A stretch of DNA of 64,000 nt. Source: Rhodobacterales bacterium. Its GTDB lineage: Bacteria > Pseudomonadota > Alphaproteobacteria > Rhodobacterales > Rhodobacteraceae. The position numbers were made by a program, and so were the translations under genes. Below the pieces are notes generated by a model that was not told the DNA's origin, did not search any database, and worked only from the letters and a program-made list of their open reading frames with translations. Positions 23,989 through 32,912 of the stretch are shown here, in pieces (positions within the stretch are counted from its first letter, which is position 1; every line of letters starts with the position of its first letter). Where the stretch lies: assembly GCA_002748265.1 (NCBI GenBank), contig PDRY01000012.1, positions 124,001 through 188,000 on the forward strand. The letters are read 5' to 3'.

Positions 23989-25370
23989 GCGCGCGCGGCC
24001 TCCTTGATGAGCGCCTTGAGCGCCTCCAGATCGTTGTCCACCCGCTGCACCCGCTCGGGCCGCTCATAGAGATCGGCCATATGCGGCGGAAGCGGCGCGT
24101 GCACGCCGGTGGCGTCCTCGACCGCTTGCGGGAACTTCGCCGGGTGCGCGGTGGCCAGCGTGACCATGGGCACCGTGCCCTCATGTTCGCGCGCGACCTT
24201 CACGCCGACGGCGGTGTGCGGACAGATCAAAAGCCCGGTGCTGGCGCGCTCGGCTTTGATCGTCGCCATGGTTTCCTCTTCCGAGGCACGACCGCTGTCG
24301 AACACCTCGCGCAGCGCGTCGATCCCGCCCTGAGATACGGAGAACCCGCCCGCCTTGAGCGCGTCCATATCCTTGCGCACCGCCTCGGCATCCCGGCCAT
24401 AGGCATCAAAGAGCGCGCGCTCAAAGTTGCTGGAGACCTGGATATCCATGGAGGGCGAGATCGTCGGCTCCACGCCTTCCTTGGTGTAGGCGCCCGATTG
24501 CAGGGTCCGGTGCAGGATGTCGTTGCGGTTGGTCGCAATCACCAGCCGGTCGATGGGCAGCCCCCTGCGCTTGGCGATCTGGCCTGCGTAGATGTCCCCG
24601 AAATTGCCCGTGGGCACGGTGAAGCTGATCTTGCGGTGCGGCGCCCCCAAAGCCGTCGCGGCGGTGAAGTAATACACCACCTGCGCCAGCACCCGGCCCC
24701 AGTTGATCGAATTGACCGCCGCCAGCCCGACGCCATCGCGGAAGTCGTGATCGGCAAACATCGCCTTCACCGCCGCCTGGCAATCGTCGAAATCCCCGGC
24801 AAGTGCGAGCGCGTGGACGTTGGACTCGGACGGGGTGGTCATCTGGCGCCGCTGCACTTCGGACACGCGGCCATGGGGGAAGAGGATGAACACATCCACA
24901 TTGTCCAGGCCCCGGAAGGCCTCGATCGCCGCCGATCCGGTGTCGCCGGACGTGGCGCCGACGATGGTGATCCGCTTGCCCGACCGCTCAAGCGCGATCT
25001 GGAACAGCTGGCCGATCAGCTGCATGGCGAAATCTTTGAAGGCCAGCGTGGGGCCGTGGAACAGCTCCAACAGGAAATCATGCGCACCGATCTGCACCAG
25101 AGGCGCCCGCGCCGGGTGATCGAAGCTGGCATAGGCCCGCGCAATGGCGCCGCGCAGCTCATCCTCGGAGAAGCTCTCCTCGGTGAAGGGGCGCATCACG
25201 CGGAAGGCAACCTCTTCGTAGGGAAGCCCGGCCAGAGCGGCGATCTCTTGCGGGCTGAACTCCGGCACGGCATCGGGCACATAGAGCCCGCCATCGCTGG
25301 CCAGCCCGGTTAGCATGGCCTCTTCGAAGGACAGCGCGGGGGCCTGCCCGCGGGTCGAGACATATTTCAT
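23985..25370 (-). CDS. thrC: Threonine synthase
   Basis: ThrC converts O-phosphohomoserine to threonine with PLP. The 461 residues begin MKYVSTRGQAPALSFEEAML; the PLP lysine is Lys112 in GPTLAFKDFAMQ; ITIVGATSGDTGSAAIEAFRG and FTVPTGNFGDIYAGQIAKR bind the cofactor phosphate. It is the long (plant/proteobacterial II) form. The start used overlaps surf1 by ATGA. Its placement after surf1 in the cox operon is, as far as I know, typical of Rhodobacterales. Confidence 0.96.
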   Translation of the reverse strand: MKYVSTRGQAPALSFEEAMLTGLASDGGLYVPDAVPEFSPQEIAALAGLPYEEVAFRVMRPFTEESFSEDELRGAIARAYASFDHPARAPLVQIGAHDFLLELFHGPTLAFKDFAMQLIGQLFQIALERSGKRITIVGATSGDTGSAAIEAFRGLDNVDVFILFPHGRVSEVQRRQMTTPSESNVHALALAGDFDDCQAAVKAMFADHDFRDGVGLAAVNSINWGRVLAQVVYYFTAATALGAPHRKISFTVPTGNFGDIYAGQIAKRRGLPIDRLVIATNRNDILHRTLQSGAYTKEGVEPTISPSMDIQVSSNFERALFDAYGRDAEAVRKDMDALKAGGFSVSQGGIDALREVFDSGRASEEETMATIKAERASTGLLICPHTAVGVKVAREHEGTVPMVTLATAHPAKFPQAVEDATGVHAPLPPHMADLYERPERVQRVDNDLEALKALIKEAARA

Positions 25371-26059
25371 ATGCGGCGCCTTTCTTCGGTCAAAGTGCGT
25401 CGGATCAGATAGAGCGACATGATCGCCCAGATAAGGGCCAGTCCAAACCATGTCGCGGCATAGGACAGATGGTCATTCGGAATGCCAGAGGTGGTCACCG
25501 GCTGCGGCAACGTGGGGGGACCGCCCTCGATCTGCCGAGCGATGATCAGCAGCGGCTCGGTGTTCAGATGCGCGGCCATGGCGGGCACGTCGCGGGCGAA
25601 CCAGATGTTGGCCTCCAGATCGGGCGCAGGGGTCCAGCGGTCGGCTTCCTGCGGCCAGTGCAGGTTGCCCTCAATGGTGGCGGGCATGGCGGAGCGCGCG
25701 GCCTCCTTCGCCTCTTCGGAGATATAGCCCAGATCGGCCAGAATGCGGCGCCCGCCGGTTTCGAACGGGACGATCAGGCGGAAACCGGGGCCTTCGTCCT
25801 TGACCGTGGTCAGCACGTGGATTTCGCCCGCGTCGATCATACCCTCCGCCCGCACGGGGGTGTAGCGCAGGCTGTCCTGCACGGTGGGGTCCGTGACATC
25901 GCCGGTCGGCAGCGCCTCGGGCGTCCCACTGATGCGCGCCTCGATGGCGTCCAGCACGCCCTGCTTCCAGTGCAGCCGCTGCACCTGCCAGACGCCGAGG
26001 CTGACCAGCACGGCGCAGCCGACAAGGCCCATGAGGATGGGAAAGATCAGGCGGCGCAT
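25367..26059 (-). CDS. surf1: SURF1 family cytochrome oxidase assembly protein
   Basis: Surf1 helps insert heme a into subunit I of cytochrome oxidase. The 230-residue protein has an N-terminal helix (LIFPILMGLVGCAVLVSLGV near 4-23), the family motif LGVWQVQRLHWK, a periplasmic domain, and a C-terminal helix with NDHLSYAATWFGLALIWAIMSLYLIRR. It follows coxIII after a 71-base gap that contains a hairpin, and overlaps thrC. Confidence 0.93.
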   Translation of the reverse strand: MRRLIFPILMGLVGCAVLVSLGVWQVQRLHWKQGVLDAIEARISGTPEALPTGDVTDPTVQDSLRYTPVRAEGMIDAGEIHVLTTVKDEGPGFRLIVPFETGGRRILADLGYISEEAKEAARSAMPATIEGNLHWPQEADRWTPAPDLEANIWFARDVPAMAAHLNTEPLLIIARQIEGGPPTLPQPVTTSGIPNDHLSYAATWFGLALIWAIMSLYLIRRTLTEERRRI

Positions 26060-26084
26060 CAGGAAGGGTCCTTCAAAAGCATAA

Positions 26085-26102
26085 GGCGGGGTTACCCCCG
26101 CC
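26085..26102 (-). terminator. Hairpin between coxIII and surf1
   Basis: GGCGGGG/CCCCGCC with loop of 4 bases, followed on the transcript by TTATGCTTTTG. It lies 28 bases after the coxIII stop. The T-run is interrupted, so it probably acts as a partial terminator or 3'-end stabiliser within the operon. Confidence 0.6.
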
Positions 26103-26130
26103 CTATCCTGATTTGCAAGTGGTCAGACGA

Positions 26131-26931
26131 TCAGCCGCCCCAGATGTAGACCGCCATGAACAGGAACAACCACACCACGTCGACGAAATGCCAGTACCAG
26201 GCGGCCGCTTCGAAGCCGATATGGCTATCGGGGGTAAAGTGCCCCTTGAGCAGGCGGATAAGGCAGATCGTCAGGAAGATCGTGCCGATGATCACATGGA
26301 ACCCGTGGAAGCCGGTCGCCATGAAGAAGTTGGCGCCGTAGATGTTGCCCGCCAGACCAAAGGCCGCGTGGCTGTATTCATAGGCCTGCAGCACGGTGAA
26401 GATCGCACCCAGAGCGACGCCAATGATCAGGCCCCACTTGGTGTCTTGGCGGTTGTTTTCATGAACCAGGGCATGGTGCGCCCAGGTCACGGCCATGCCG
26501 GAACACAGCAGGATCAGCGTGTTGATCAGCGGCAGGTGCCACGGATCAAAGGTTTCGATCCCGGCCGGGGGCCAGACGCCATCGACGATCGGGCTTTGCT
26601 CCCCCATCGGGTACATGGCGTGCTTGAAGAAGCTCCAGAACCAGGCGGCGAAGAACATTACTTCGGAGATGATGAACAGAATAAAGCCGTAGCGCAGGCC
26701 GATCATCACGACCGGCGTGTGATCGCCCGCCTGGTTTTCGGCGACGGTATCGGCCCACCACGCGTACATGGTGTAGAGCACGCCGGCGAGCCCGACAAAG
26801 AAGATGATCGGCGTAACGCCGTGCATCCAGAAAACAGCGCCCACCAGCATGACGAAGGCAGCGACCGACCCGACAAAGGGCCAGACGGACGGGGGCAGAA
26901 TGTGATAGTCGTGATCTTTCGCGTGCGCCAT
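26131..26931 (-). CDS. ctaE: Cytochrome c oxidase subunit III
   Basis: Subunit III of the aa3-type oxidase. The 266 residues start [19 protein letters not shown] and form seven membrane helices; the conserved [20 protein letters not shown] near 83-102 and the C-terminal [21 protein letters not shown] and [19 protein letters not shown] are diagnostic. The start was chosen at MAHAK; an in-frame ATG 21 bases upstream adds only MRGTRTA. Subunit I is not in the window, as is usual for this operon. Confidence 0.97.
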   Translation of the reverse strand: MAHAKDHDYHILPPSVWPFVGSVAAFVMLVGAVFWMHGVTPIIFFVGLAGVLYTMYAWWADTVAENQAGDHTPVVMIGLRYGFILFIISEVMFFAAWFWSFFKHAMYPMGEQSPIVDGVWPPAGIETFDPWHLPLINTLILLCSGMAVTWAHHALVHENNRQDTKWGLIIGVALGAIFTVLQAYEYSHAAFGLAGNIYGANFFMATGFHGFHVIIGTIFLTICLIRLLKGHFTPDSHIGFEAAAWYWHFVDVVWLFLFMAVYIWGG

Positions 26932-26958
26932 GGCGGTTCTTGTCCCTCGCAACTGTCG

Positions 26959-27552
26959 TTAGTTTGTTTCTATGGCCGCTGACGGGGCCTGTGTCAAAGC
27001 GTCGCGCGACAAATTTGCCGCGATATCGCTTGGCAGTTCGGTCTCGTAGAACGTGTAGCCCAGCGTGATCGTGTGGACGCGCTTCGCATCACGGTCGGTC
27101 ACGATCTCGGGATCCACGAAGAAGGTCACCGGCATCTGTGCGGTTTCGCCAGGCTGTAGCACCTGCTGTTCAAAGCAGAAGCAATCAATCTTGGTGAAGA
27201 AGCCGCCCGCCTCGTAGGGGGTGACGTTGTAGCTGGCCGTGCCCGCAATCGGATGATCCGTGGGATTGTGTGCCTCATAAAAGGCGAGCCCGGTCTCTCC
27301 GATACGGAGCTCCATCTCCCGCTGCGCAGGCTTAAACTCCCACGGCATCTCACGATCGACGGAGGCATCGAAGCGGATCTTGATGGTCTGGTCGAGAATC
27401 ACATCCGATCCGGCATCCGCCACATCGGTCACGCCGCCAAAGCCCGTGACGCGGCAAAACCAGTCGTAGAAGGGCACAGAGGCCCAGGCCATGGCCCCCA
27501 TGAAAATCACGAGGCCAACGGTGCCCAGAAGCGTCTTGCGCTCCCCGGTCAT
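26959..27552 (-). CDS. ctaG: Cytochrome c oxidase assembly protein CtaG/Cox11
   Basis: CtaG delivers copper to the CuB site. The 197-residue protein has one N-terminal helix (LGTVGLVIFMGAMAWASVPFY), the periplasmic immunoglobulin-like domain, and the copper-binding CFCF motif in FFTKIDCFCFEQQVLQPGE near 117-135. It starts on an ATGA overlap with the small protein upstream. Confidence 0.96.
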   Translation of the reverse strand: MTGERKTLLGTVGLVIFMGAMAWASVPFYDWFCRVTGFGGVTDVADAGSDVILDQTIKIRFDASVDREMPWEFKPAQREMELRIGETGLAFYEAHNPTDHPIAGTASYNVTPYEAGGFFTKIDCFCFEQQVLQPGETAQMPVTFFVDPEIVTDRDAKRVHTITLGYTFYETELPSDIAANLSRDALTQAPSAAIETN

Positions 27553-27761
27553 TGGCCGCCCTCGGGTGCGATGTAGTCCGGATCCGGCACGCTGGTGGAC
27601 GGGCGATCCATGCGATTGCCGACCCCCAGATCACCAAGCTGCATCACCTTCACCACGGTCAGGGCGAAAATCATCGCGATGAATAGCAGCAAAAGCAGCA
27701 GCACCCCGATATTGCGCCCCTTGCGACGCGCGTGAAGCTCGTGCTCGACCTTCAAAGCCAT
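27549..27761 (-). CDS. Small membrane protein in the cox operon (CoxF-like)
   Basis: A 70-residue protein: a basic cytoplasmic start (MALKVEHELHARRKGRNIG), one hydrophobic helix (VLLLLLLFIAMIFALTVVKV near 20-39) and a short periplasmic tail. Its start overlaps the end of ctaB by 10 bases and its stop overlaps the ctaG start by ATGA. Small single-helix proteins in exactly this position are common in alphaproteobacterial cox operons and are sometimes called CoxF; the function is unclear, presumably in assembly. Confidence 0.75.
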   Translation of the reverse strand: MALKVEHELHARRKGRNIGVLLLLLLFIAMIFALTVVKVMQLGDLGVGNRMDRPSTSVPDPDYIAPEGGQ

Positions 27762-28693
27762 CCCCAGCCTCCATAGCCAAAGCGCGTCAGCATCGATTCA
27801 GCCATGATCGCGCCGAAATGCAGGAACAGGTAGGCCAGCGACACCTTGAACGCGCGGCGCTCTGCCAGGTGTTTGTCAGCCTCGCTATCCGCGTCGCTGC
27901 GGCGCCAGACCTTCCAGCACGCGTGCAGGAACTGCGCGTTCAGGATCAGCGCAACCACCAGGTAAAGCGGCCCACCGATGGGGGTGAAAGCGATGCCGAT
28001 GGCCACCACAGCAAGCGCGAGCGCATAGCCGAAGATATGCGCGCGGGTGGCGGAACGTCCGTGGGTTTCCGTCAGCATCGGCACCCCGGCATTGCCGTAG
28101 TCCGATTTGACGAACAGCGCGAGCGACCAAAAATGCGGCGGCGTCCACATGAAGGTAAGCGAGAACATCAGCACCGATTCAAGAGAGACGCCCCCGGTCG
28201 CCGCAGCCCAGCCGATCATCGGCGGGAACGCCCCGGCTGCGCCGCCGATCACGATATTCTGGGGCGTCGAGCGCTTGAGGATCATCGTGTAGATCACGAC
28301 ATAGAAGAAGATGGTGAAGGCCAGCAGCCCCGCCGCGACCCAGTTGGTCGCCAGCCCCAGGAACACGACAGAGAACCCCGACAGCGCCAGCCCCAGGTTC
28401 AGCGCATCGGCGCCCTCCAGGCGGCCCGCAGGGATCGGGCGATCCTGGGTGCGCTTCATCACGGCGTCGATATCCGCGTCCCACCACATGTTCAGAGCGC
28501 CCGACGCGCCGCCACCAAGCGCGATGCACAGCACTGCGACAAAGGCTTCGAACGGATGCAGCGGCACCGGCGCGGCGATCAGCCCGACCAGGGCCGTAAA
28601 CACGACAAGCGACATCACGCGCGGCTTGAGCAGCGCGAAATAGTCGCGCATCTGCGGCTCTTGGGCGTGGGAATTCAGGGTCGCGTCGGTCAT
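27752..28693 (-). CDS. ctaB: Protoheme IX farnesyltransferase (heme O synthase)
   Basis: CtaB attaches farnesyl to heme b to make heme O, precursor of heme a. The 313 residues have several membrane helices and the two aspartate-rich prenyl-binding loops: NMWWDADIDAVMKRTQDRPI near 68-87 and the later loop after the TWTPPHFWSLALF-type segment (MWTPPHFWSLALFVKSDYGNAGVPM). It follows coxII after a hairpin-containing gap of 70 bases. Confidence 0.96.
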   Translation of the reverse strand: MTDATLNSHAQEPQMRDYFALLKPRVMSLVVFTALVGLIAAPVPLHPFEAFVAVLCIALGGGASGALNMWWDADIDAVMKRTQDRPIPAGRLEGADALNLGLALSGFSVVFLGLATNWVAAGLLAFTIFFYVVIYTMILKRSTPQNIVIGGAAGAFPPMIGWAAATGGVSLESVLMFSLTFMWTPPHFWSLALFVKSDYGNAGVPMLTETHGRSATRAHIFGYALALAVVAIGIAFTPIGGPLYLVVALILNAQFLHACWKVWRRSDADSEADKHLAERRAFKVSLAYLFLHFGAIMAESMLTRFGYGGWGWL

Positions 28694-28713
28694 CGTGGGT
28701 CCTTTTGAACGAA

Positions 28714-28734
28714 GGGCGGGGACCAGCCCCGCCC
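28714..28734 (-). terminator. Hairpin between coxII and ctaB
   Basis: GGGCGGGG/CCCCGCCC, an 8-bp stem with a 5-base loop, 30 bases after the coxII stop. On the transcript it is followed by TTCGTTC, not a clean T-run, so it is likely a leaky terminator or an mRNA 3'-end shield. Its arm sequence is nearly the same as that of the hairpin after coxIII. Confidence 0.6.
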
Positions 28735-28763
28735 GTCCATCACATCTTTCCGGTCAGCTCGGA

Positions 28764-29624
28764 TCAGGCGGCGAATTCGTCTTTCGCCTGCGCCAGCCAG
28801 GCTTCATAGGCCTCCGGGCTCACCACTTTGACGGTGATCGGCATGTAGGCATGAGCGATCCCGCACAGCTCAGAACACTGGCCGAAATAGATGCCTTCCT
28901 GATCGGCCTTGAACCACAGCTGAGCAAGACGGCCCGGCACGGCATCCTGCTTCACGCCGAAGGCGGGCACGGTCCAGGAATGGATCACGTCGGCGCCGGT
29001 GACAGTCATCACCACGGTCGCGCCGGTCGGCACCACGACGGCGGTGTCGGTGGCCAGCTTGAATTCATCGTCGGAATACCCGGCTTCGGCCAGCTTGGCC
29101 GAAACATCCGGGGTCAGCATGTTGTCATCGCCGGTATAGGTGGAGCCGATCATGTAGCTGTCAAAGGCGACGGCTTCGTCGGTGTACTCATAGCCCCAGT
29201 ACCACTGGTAGCCGGTCACCTTGATATTGATGTCGGCCTCCGGGATTTCCTGCTGGTTGAACAGCACCGGCAGAGAGAAGGAGCCAATGAACACCAGCAC
29301 CAGAATCGGCACGATGGTCCAAGCCACTTCCAGCGGGGAGTTGTGGGTAAAGGTGCCCGGGGTCGGGTTGGCCTTCTTGTTGTAGCGCAAGATGACATAG
29401 GCCAGCAGCGCAGTGACGAAGAGCGTGATCGCCGTGATGATGACCATGATCATGCCATCGAGCCACTGCAGATCCTGCGCGATGGAGGTCGCGGCAGGCT
29501 GGAAACCCATACCACCGTCCGTCGGCGCGCCCACAATAGCCAGCCCTTCGGTCGCATCTTGTGCGGAGGCGGCTCCGGCAAGGCTCACGGCGGAAAGGGC
29601 TGCGATAGCTTTGGTCAGTCTCAT
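28764..29624 (-). CDS. ctaC: Cytochrome c oxidase subunit II
   Basis: Subunit II carries the CuA centre that accepts electrons from cytochrome c. The 286 residues comprise a signal peptide ([21 protein letters not shown]), two membrane helices ([39 protein letters not shown]), the aromatic motif [13 protein letters not shown], and the CuA ligands in [16 protein letters not shown]. The start was placed at the signal peptide; the frame extends 33 codons further upstream but without signal-like character. It is the first gene of the operon through thrC. Confidence 0.96.
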   Translation of the reverse strand: MRLTKAIAALSAVSLAGAASAQDATEGLAIVGAPTDGGMGFQPAATSIAQDLQWLDGMIMVIITAITLFVTALLAYVILRYNKKANPTPGTFTHNSPLEVAWTIVPILVLVFIGSFSLPVLFNQQEIPEADINIKVTGYQWYWGYEYTDEAVAFDSYMIGSTYTGDDNMLTPDVSAKLAEAGYSDDEFKLATDTAVVVPTGATVVMTVTGADVIHSWTVPAFGVKQDAVPGRLAQLWFKADQEGIYFGQCSELCGIAHAYMPITVKVVSPEAYEAWLAQAKDEFAA

Positions 29625-29751
29625 TACGTCATGTCCCGTCAGATAGGCCGACCTGCGGCCATTTGTCTCCCTCCCGACCGGAATCGAAAGGGGTCCCGTT
29701 GTCGTTCCGGGTGTTATTCCCATATCCTGAGCCTCATCTCAAGACGAACCG

Positions 29752-29767
29752 ATGCACTTCCGTGCAT
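29752..29767. promoter_or_regulatory. Inverted repeat in the coxII/tldD promoter region
   Basis: ATGCAC-TTCC-GTGCAT, 6-bp arms, lies just before the FNR box. A second regulator site is possible; I cannot name the factor. Confidence 0.35.
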
Positions 29768-29771
29768 TTGT

Positions 29772-29785
29772 TTGATCTATATCAA
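29772..29785. promoter_or_regulatory. Perfect FNR/FnrL box
   Basis: TTGAT-CTAT-ATCAA is an exact match to the FNR consensus. It lies 147 bases before the coxII start and 19 bases before the tldD start, in the only gap between them. FnrL is the oxygen-responsive regulator of Rhodobacterales. Because the site abuts the tldD start codon, repression of tldD or activation of coxII by low oxygen, or control of an early coxII promoter, are all possible. Confidence 0.75.
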
Positions 29786-29804
29786 AGACTGGACCCGCCA
29801 CGCC

Positions 29805-31226
29805 ATGACTGCCGACCCGTTTCGCCCGTTCGATACTCATCTGGACCAAAATGCCGCATTGACGGCCCTGAAGCAGGCCGTCGCTGGCGCCGATGACGGG
29901 GAGCTATTCCTGGAACGCCGCCGTGCCGAGATGCTCGGCTTCGATGACGGGCGGCTCAAAACCGCGACGCTCGACGCCTCCGAAGGGTTCGGCCTGCGCG
30001 CCGTGCGCGGAGAAGTCACCGGCTACGCCCACTCTTCGACGCTGGATCAGGCGGCGCTGTCGCGCGCTGTGGAAACGGCCCGACTGGCGGTCGGGGATGG
30101 CGGCGGCATCATGGCCCCGCCCCCGGCGGGCACCAACAGCAAGCTTTACACCGACGAAGACCCGCTCGCCCTGCCGGGGTTCGGGACGAAATCAGACCTC
30201 CTGCGCGAGATCGACGCCTGGGTCCGCGATCGCGATCCGCGCGTGGTGCAGGTGTCAGCAAGCCTGTCCGCCAGCCTTCAGGAGGTCACGATCCTGCGCC
30301 CCGAAGGCGGGCTGGTGACTGATACCCGGCCCATGTCCCGGATCAATATCTCTGTCATCCTCGAAGAGAACGGCCGCCGCGAGGGCGGCCACGCGGGCGG
30401 CGGCGGCCGCGTCAGCCTGATCGGGCTCATCGCCCCCGAAGACTGGCAGGCCGTCGCGAATGAGGCGTTGCGCATCGCCCATGTGAACCTTTCCGCCCAG
30501 CCCGCCCCGGCCGGGGTGATGGATGTCGTGCTGGGCGCGGGATGGCCCGGCATCCTGCTCCACGAGGCAGTCGGCCACGGGCTGGAGGGCGATTTCAACC
30601 GCAAAGGCACATCGGCCTTTGCCGGGCTGATGGGGCAGCAGGTGGCCGCGAAGGGAGTGACGGTGATCGACGATGGCACCCTGCCCGACCGGCGCGGCTC
30701 GCTCACCGTGGATGACGAAGGCACGCCTTCGGCCCGCAATGTGCTGATCGAAGACGGCATCCTGACCGGCTACATGCAGGACCGCCAGAACGCCCGCCTG
30801 ATGGGGGTCGCCCCCACCGGCAATGGCCGCCGCGAGAGTTTCGCCCACGCGCCCATGCCCCGGATGACAAACACCTATATGCTGGGCGGAAACACCGATC
30901 CCGCCGATCTGGTCGCGGATATGGGCGATGGCCTCCACGCCGTGGGTTTTGGCGGCGGGCAGGTGGACATCACATCGGGCAAGTTCGTCTTCTCCTGCAC
31001 CGAAGCCTACCTGGTGAAAGACGGCAAGCGCGGTGTCCCGATCAAGGGCGCAACCCTGATCGGAGACGGCCCAACCGCCCTGCGCCATATCCGCGGGCTG
31101 GGCAACGACATGGAGCTGGACCCCGGCGTTGGAACCTGCGGCAAAGCCGGGCAACAGGTTCCGGTCGGGGTTGGCCAGCCGTCGGTGCTGATCGGCGGGT
31201 TAACCGTGGGCGGATCCGCCACGTGA
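29805..31226 (+). CDS. tldD: Metalloprotease TldD
   Basis: TldD, with TldE/PmbA, is a zinc protease that trims small proteins and RiPP precursors. The 473 residues include HEAVGHGLEGDFNRKGTS, with the zinc motif at 253-258, and the C-terminal cysteine-containing FVFSCTEAYLVKDGKRG. The start chosen (MTADPFRPFDTH) fits family length; a longer frame upstream runs through the promoter region and the FNR box. The partner gene pmbA is not in the window. Confidence 0.95.
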   Translation: MTADPFRPFDTHLDQNAALTALKQAVAGADDGELFLERRRAEMLGFDDGRLKTATLDASEGFGLRAVRGEVTGYAHSSTLDQAALSRAVETARLAVGDGGGIMAPPPAGTNSKLYTDEDPLALPGFGTKSDLLREIDAWVRDRDPRVVQVSASLSASLQEVTILRPEGGLVTDTRPMSRINISVILEENGRREGGHAGGGGRVSLIGLIAPEDWQAVANEALRIAHVNLSAQPAPAGVMDVVLGAGWPGILLHEAVGHGLEGDFNRKGTSAFAGLMGQQVAAKGVTVIDDGTLPDRRGSLTVDDEGTPSARNVLIEDGILTGYMQDRQNARLMGVAPTGNGRRESFAHAPMPRMTNTYMLGGNTDPADLVADMGDGLHAVGFGGGQVDITSGKFVFSCTEAYLVKDGKRGVPIKGATLIGDGPTALRHIRGLGNDMELDPGVGTCGKAGQQVPVGVGQPSVLIGGLTVGGSAT

Positions 31227-31657
31227 TCTGGCTCTGGCGCACCCCCCGTGGGCTTGAGCGCATGAGCTGGCGCCGGGCGGGACTGCTGTGCCTTGCCGCC
31301 TTCATCACCGTCCCGGCGATCGGATTCGCGTTGAGCGGATTTTCCGAACCCTTGCTGGCGCTCGACACGCGTTTCACCTGGCTCACGTTCATGCTTCTGG
31401 CGCTCGCCTATTCCCCTCTGCTTAGTTGGTCGGGCTTTCTGCTGAGCGTTGCGCCCGCCCGCGCCATGATGCGCAGAGGATGGGGCGGCGCGGGCCCGAT
31501 CTCGGGCCTTGGCGCGGTCATGGGCCTGCTGACAGGGCTGATCCGCAGTTGGGAATGGGAGCCTTTCTTTCTGTCGCTCTGCGCCGCTGCGGGCGCCGTC
31601 TGCATGGCGGTCTGGTGGGGATGGGCCATCCTGACCGCGCCGCGCGAGGCGCTCTGA
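31223..31657 (+). CDS. Hypothetical four-helix membrane protein
   Basis: A 144-residue protein with four hydrophobic segments (about 20-38, 47-69, 92-106 and 114-135), an N-terminus of MIWLWRTPRGLERMSWRRAG, and no family I recognise. It begins with GTG overlapping the tldD stop (GTGA), so it is translated with tldD; a start at ATG 13 codons in is possible. It may help an exported TldD-linked process, but nothing in the sequence shows that. Confidence 0.6.
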   Translation: MIWLWRTPRGLERMSWRRAGLLCLAAFITVPAIGFALSGFSEPLLALDTRFTWLTFMLLALAYSPLLSWSGFLLSVAPARAMMRRGWGGAGPISGLGAVMGLLTGLIRSWEWEPFFLSLCAAAGAVCMAVWWGWAILTAPREAL

Positions 31658-31668
31658 TTCACCTCCTG

Positions 31669-31675
31669 TTAACCA
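31669..31675 (+). promoter_or_regulatory. Possible CtrA half-site before dprA
   Basis: TTAACCA occurs 41 bases before the dprA start. CtrA controls competence-type genes including dprA in Rhodobacter capsulatus through sites of this kind. Seven bases alone is weak evidence. Confidence 0.25.
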
Positions 31676-31715
31676 CCGCTCTCTAGGACTGGGAATCGCA
31701 ACAGGCGAGGGTCTC

Positions 31716-32912
31716 ATGGACGGCAGCAGACAGGCTTCCCTGAATTTTCCGGCTCCCCAACCGGCGGAAGACGATCCGTTCGACCGGCTCCGGCTGTTGC
31801 GCTCCCGCCGGGTGGGAATCGCGACCTACCGCCGCCTGCTGGCGGAATACGGCACCGCCCGGGCCGCGCTCGACGCGCTGCCGGAGATCGCCAAAGCCGC
31901 GGGAGACAACAGCTACCGCCCCTGCCCTCTGGGCGTGGTCGCGGCGGAACTGAAGGCGGGGCGCACTTCCGGCGCGCGGATGATCTGGGAGAGCGATCCC
32001 GACTATCCGCGCGAGCTCACGGACCTGGAAGATGCCCCGCCCATGCTCTGGATGATCGGCGATGCGGACCACCTGAATCGCCCGATGATTGCCCTGATCG
32101 GTGCGCGCAACGCCTCCTCCCTGGGGACCCGGATGGCGCGCCTGCTGGCGGCCGAACTGGGGGAGGCCGGGTATACCGTCGTCTCGGGCCTCGCGCGCGG
32201 CATCGACGCGGCCGCCCATGATGAAGCGCTCCCCTCCGGCACGGTGGCCGTCGTCGGCGGCGGGGTCGATGTCGTCTATCCGCGTGAAAACGCCGCCCTG
32301 CGGGACCGCATTGCCAAGGACGGGGTCATCCTTTCGGAACAACCCGTCGGCCTACAGCCGATGGCCCGTCATTTCCCGCGCCGAAACCGGCTCATCTCGG
32401 GGCTCGCGCGCGCCGTGGTCGTCGTGGAAGCCGCCGCACGGTCGGGCAGCCTGATGACCGCGCGCATCGCGCTTGATCAAGGACGAGAGGTGATGGCCGT
32501 TCCCGGCCATCCGCTGGACGGGCGCGCATCGGGCACCAACCAGTTGATCCGCGATGGCGCCGTTTTGGTGCGCGGGGCCCAGGATGTGCTCTCTGCCCTG
32601 CCGCCGGTCGAAGGCGCCGCGAGCCCCCCGGCGCCAAGCCCCGCCATCACCGACATTCCACACTCACCCGAGACGCCCCTCGCACGCCGGTTTGCCCTGA
32701 ACCGCCGGAAGCTGGCCGAACCCGGCCCGGGGACGGGCGACCGCCTGCGCAGAAAGCTGCTTGAGCGGCTCTCGTCGGCCCCCATCTCCGAAGACGCTCT
32801 ACTGGCCGATCTGGGCCTCTCCCCAAGCGAAGCCGCCCCGCTCCTGACGGAGCTTGAGCTCTCTGGCGACGTGGTCCGCCACCCCGGCGGAGCCCTGTCG
32901 CGGGTGACCTAA
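31716..32912 (+). CDS. dprA: DNA processing protein DprA
   Basis: DprA loads RecA on incoming single-stranded DNA in transformation and gene-transfer-agent uptake. The 398 residues show the N-terminal SAM-like part (LRLLRSRRVGIATYRRLLAEYG), the Rossmann core with IALIGARNASSLGTRMARLL near 125-144, VVSGLARGIDAAAH, VVGGGVDVVYPREN and FPRRNRLISGLARAVVVVEAA, and a C-terminal winged helix (LLERLSSAPISEDALLADLGL). Standard proteobacterial length. Confidence 0.95.
   Translation: MDGSRQASLNFPAPQPAEDDPFDRLRLLRSRRVGIATYRRLLAEYGTARAALDALPEIAKAAGDNSYRPCPLGVVAAELKAGRTSGARMIWESDPDYPRELTDLEDAPPMLWMIGDADHLNRPMIALIGARNASSLGTRMARLLAAELGEAGYTVVSGLARGIDAAAHDEALPSGTVAVVGGGVDVVYPRENAALRDRIAKDGVILSEQPVGLQPMARHFPRRNRLISGLARAVVVVEAAARSGSLMTARIALDQGREVMAVPGHPLDGRASGTNQLIRDGAVLVRGAQDVLSALPPVEGAASPPAPSPAITDIPHSPETPLARRFALNRRKLAEPGPGTGDRLRRKLLERLSSAPISEDALLADLGLSPSEAAPLLTELELSGDVVRHPGGALSRVT

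Noticed and set aside
28695-29804. Extension of the tldD frame upstream over the coxII gene
   Set aside because: TldD begins at MTADPFRP by family length; the upstream part is antisense to coxII and would read through the FNR box.
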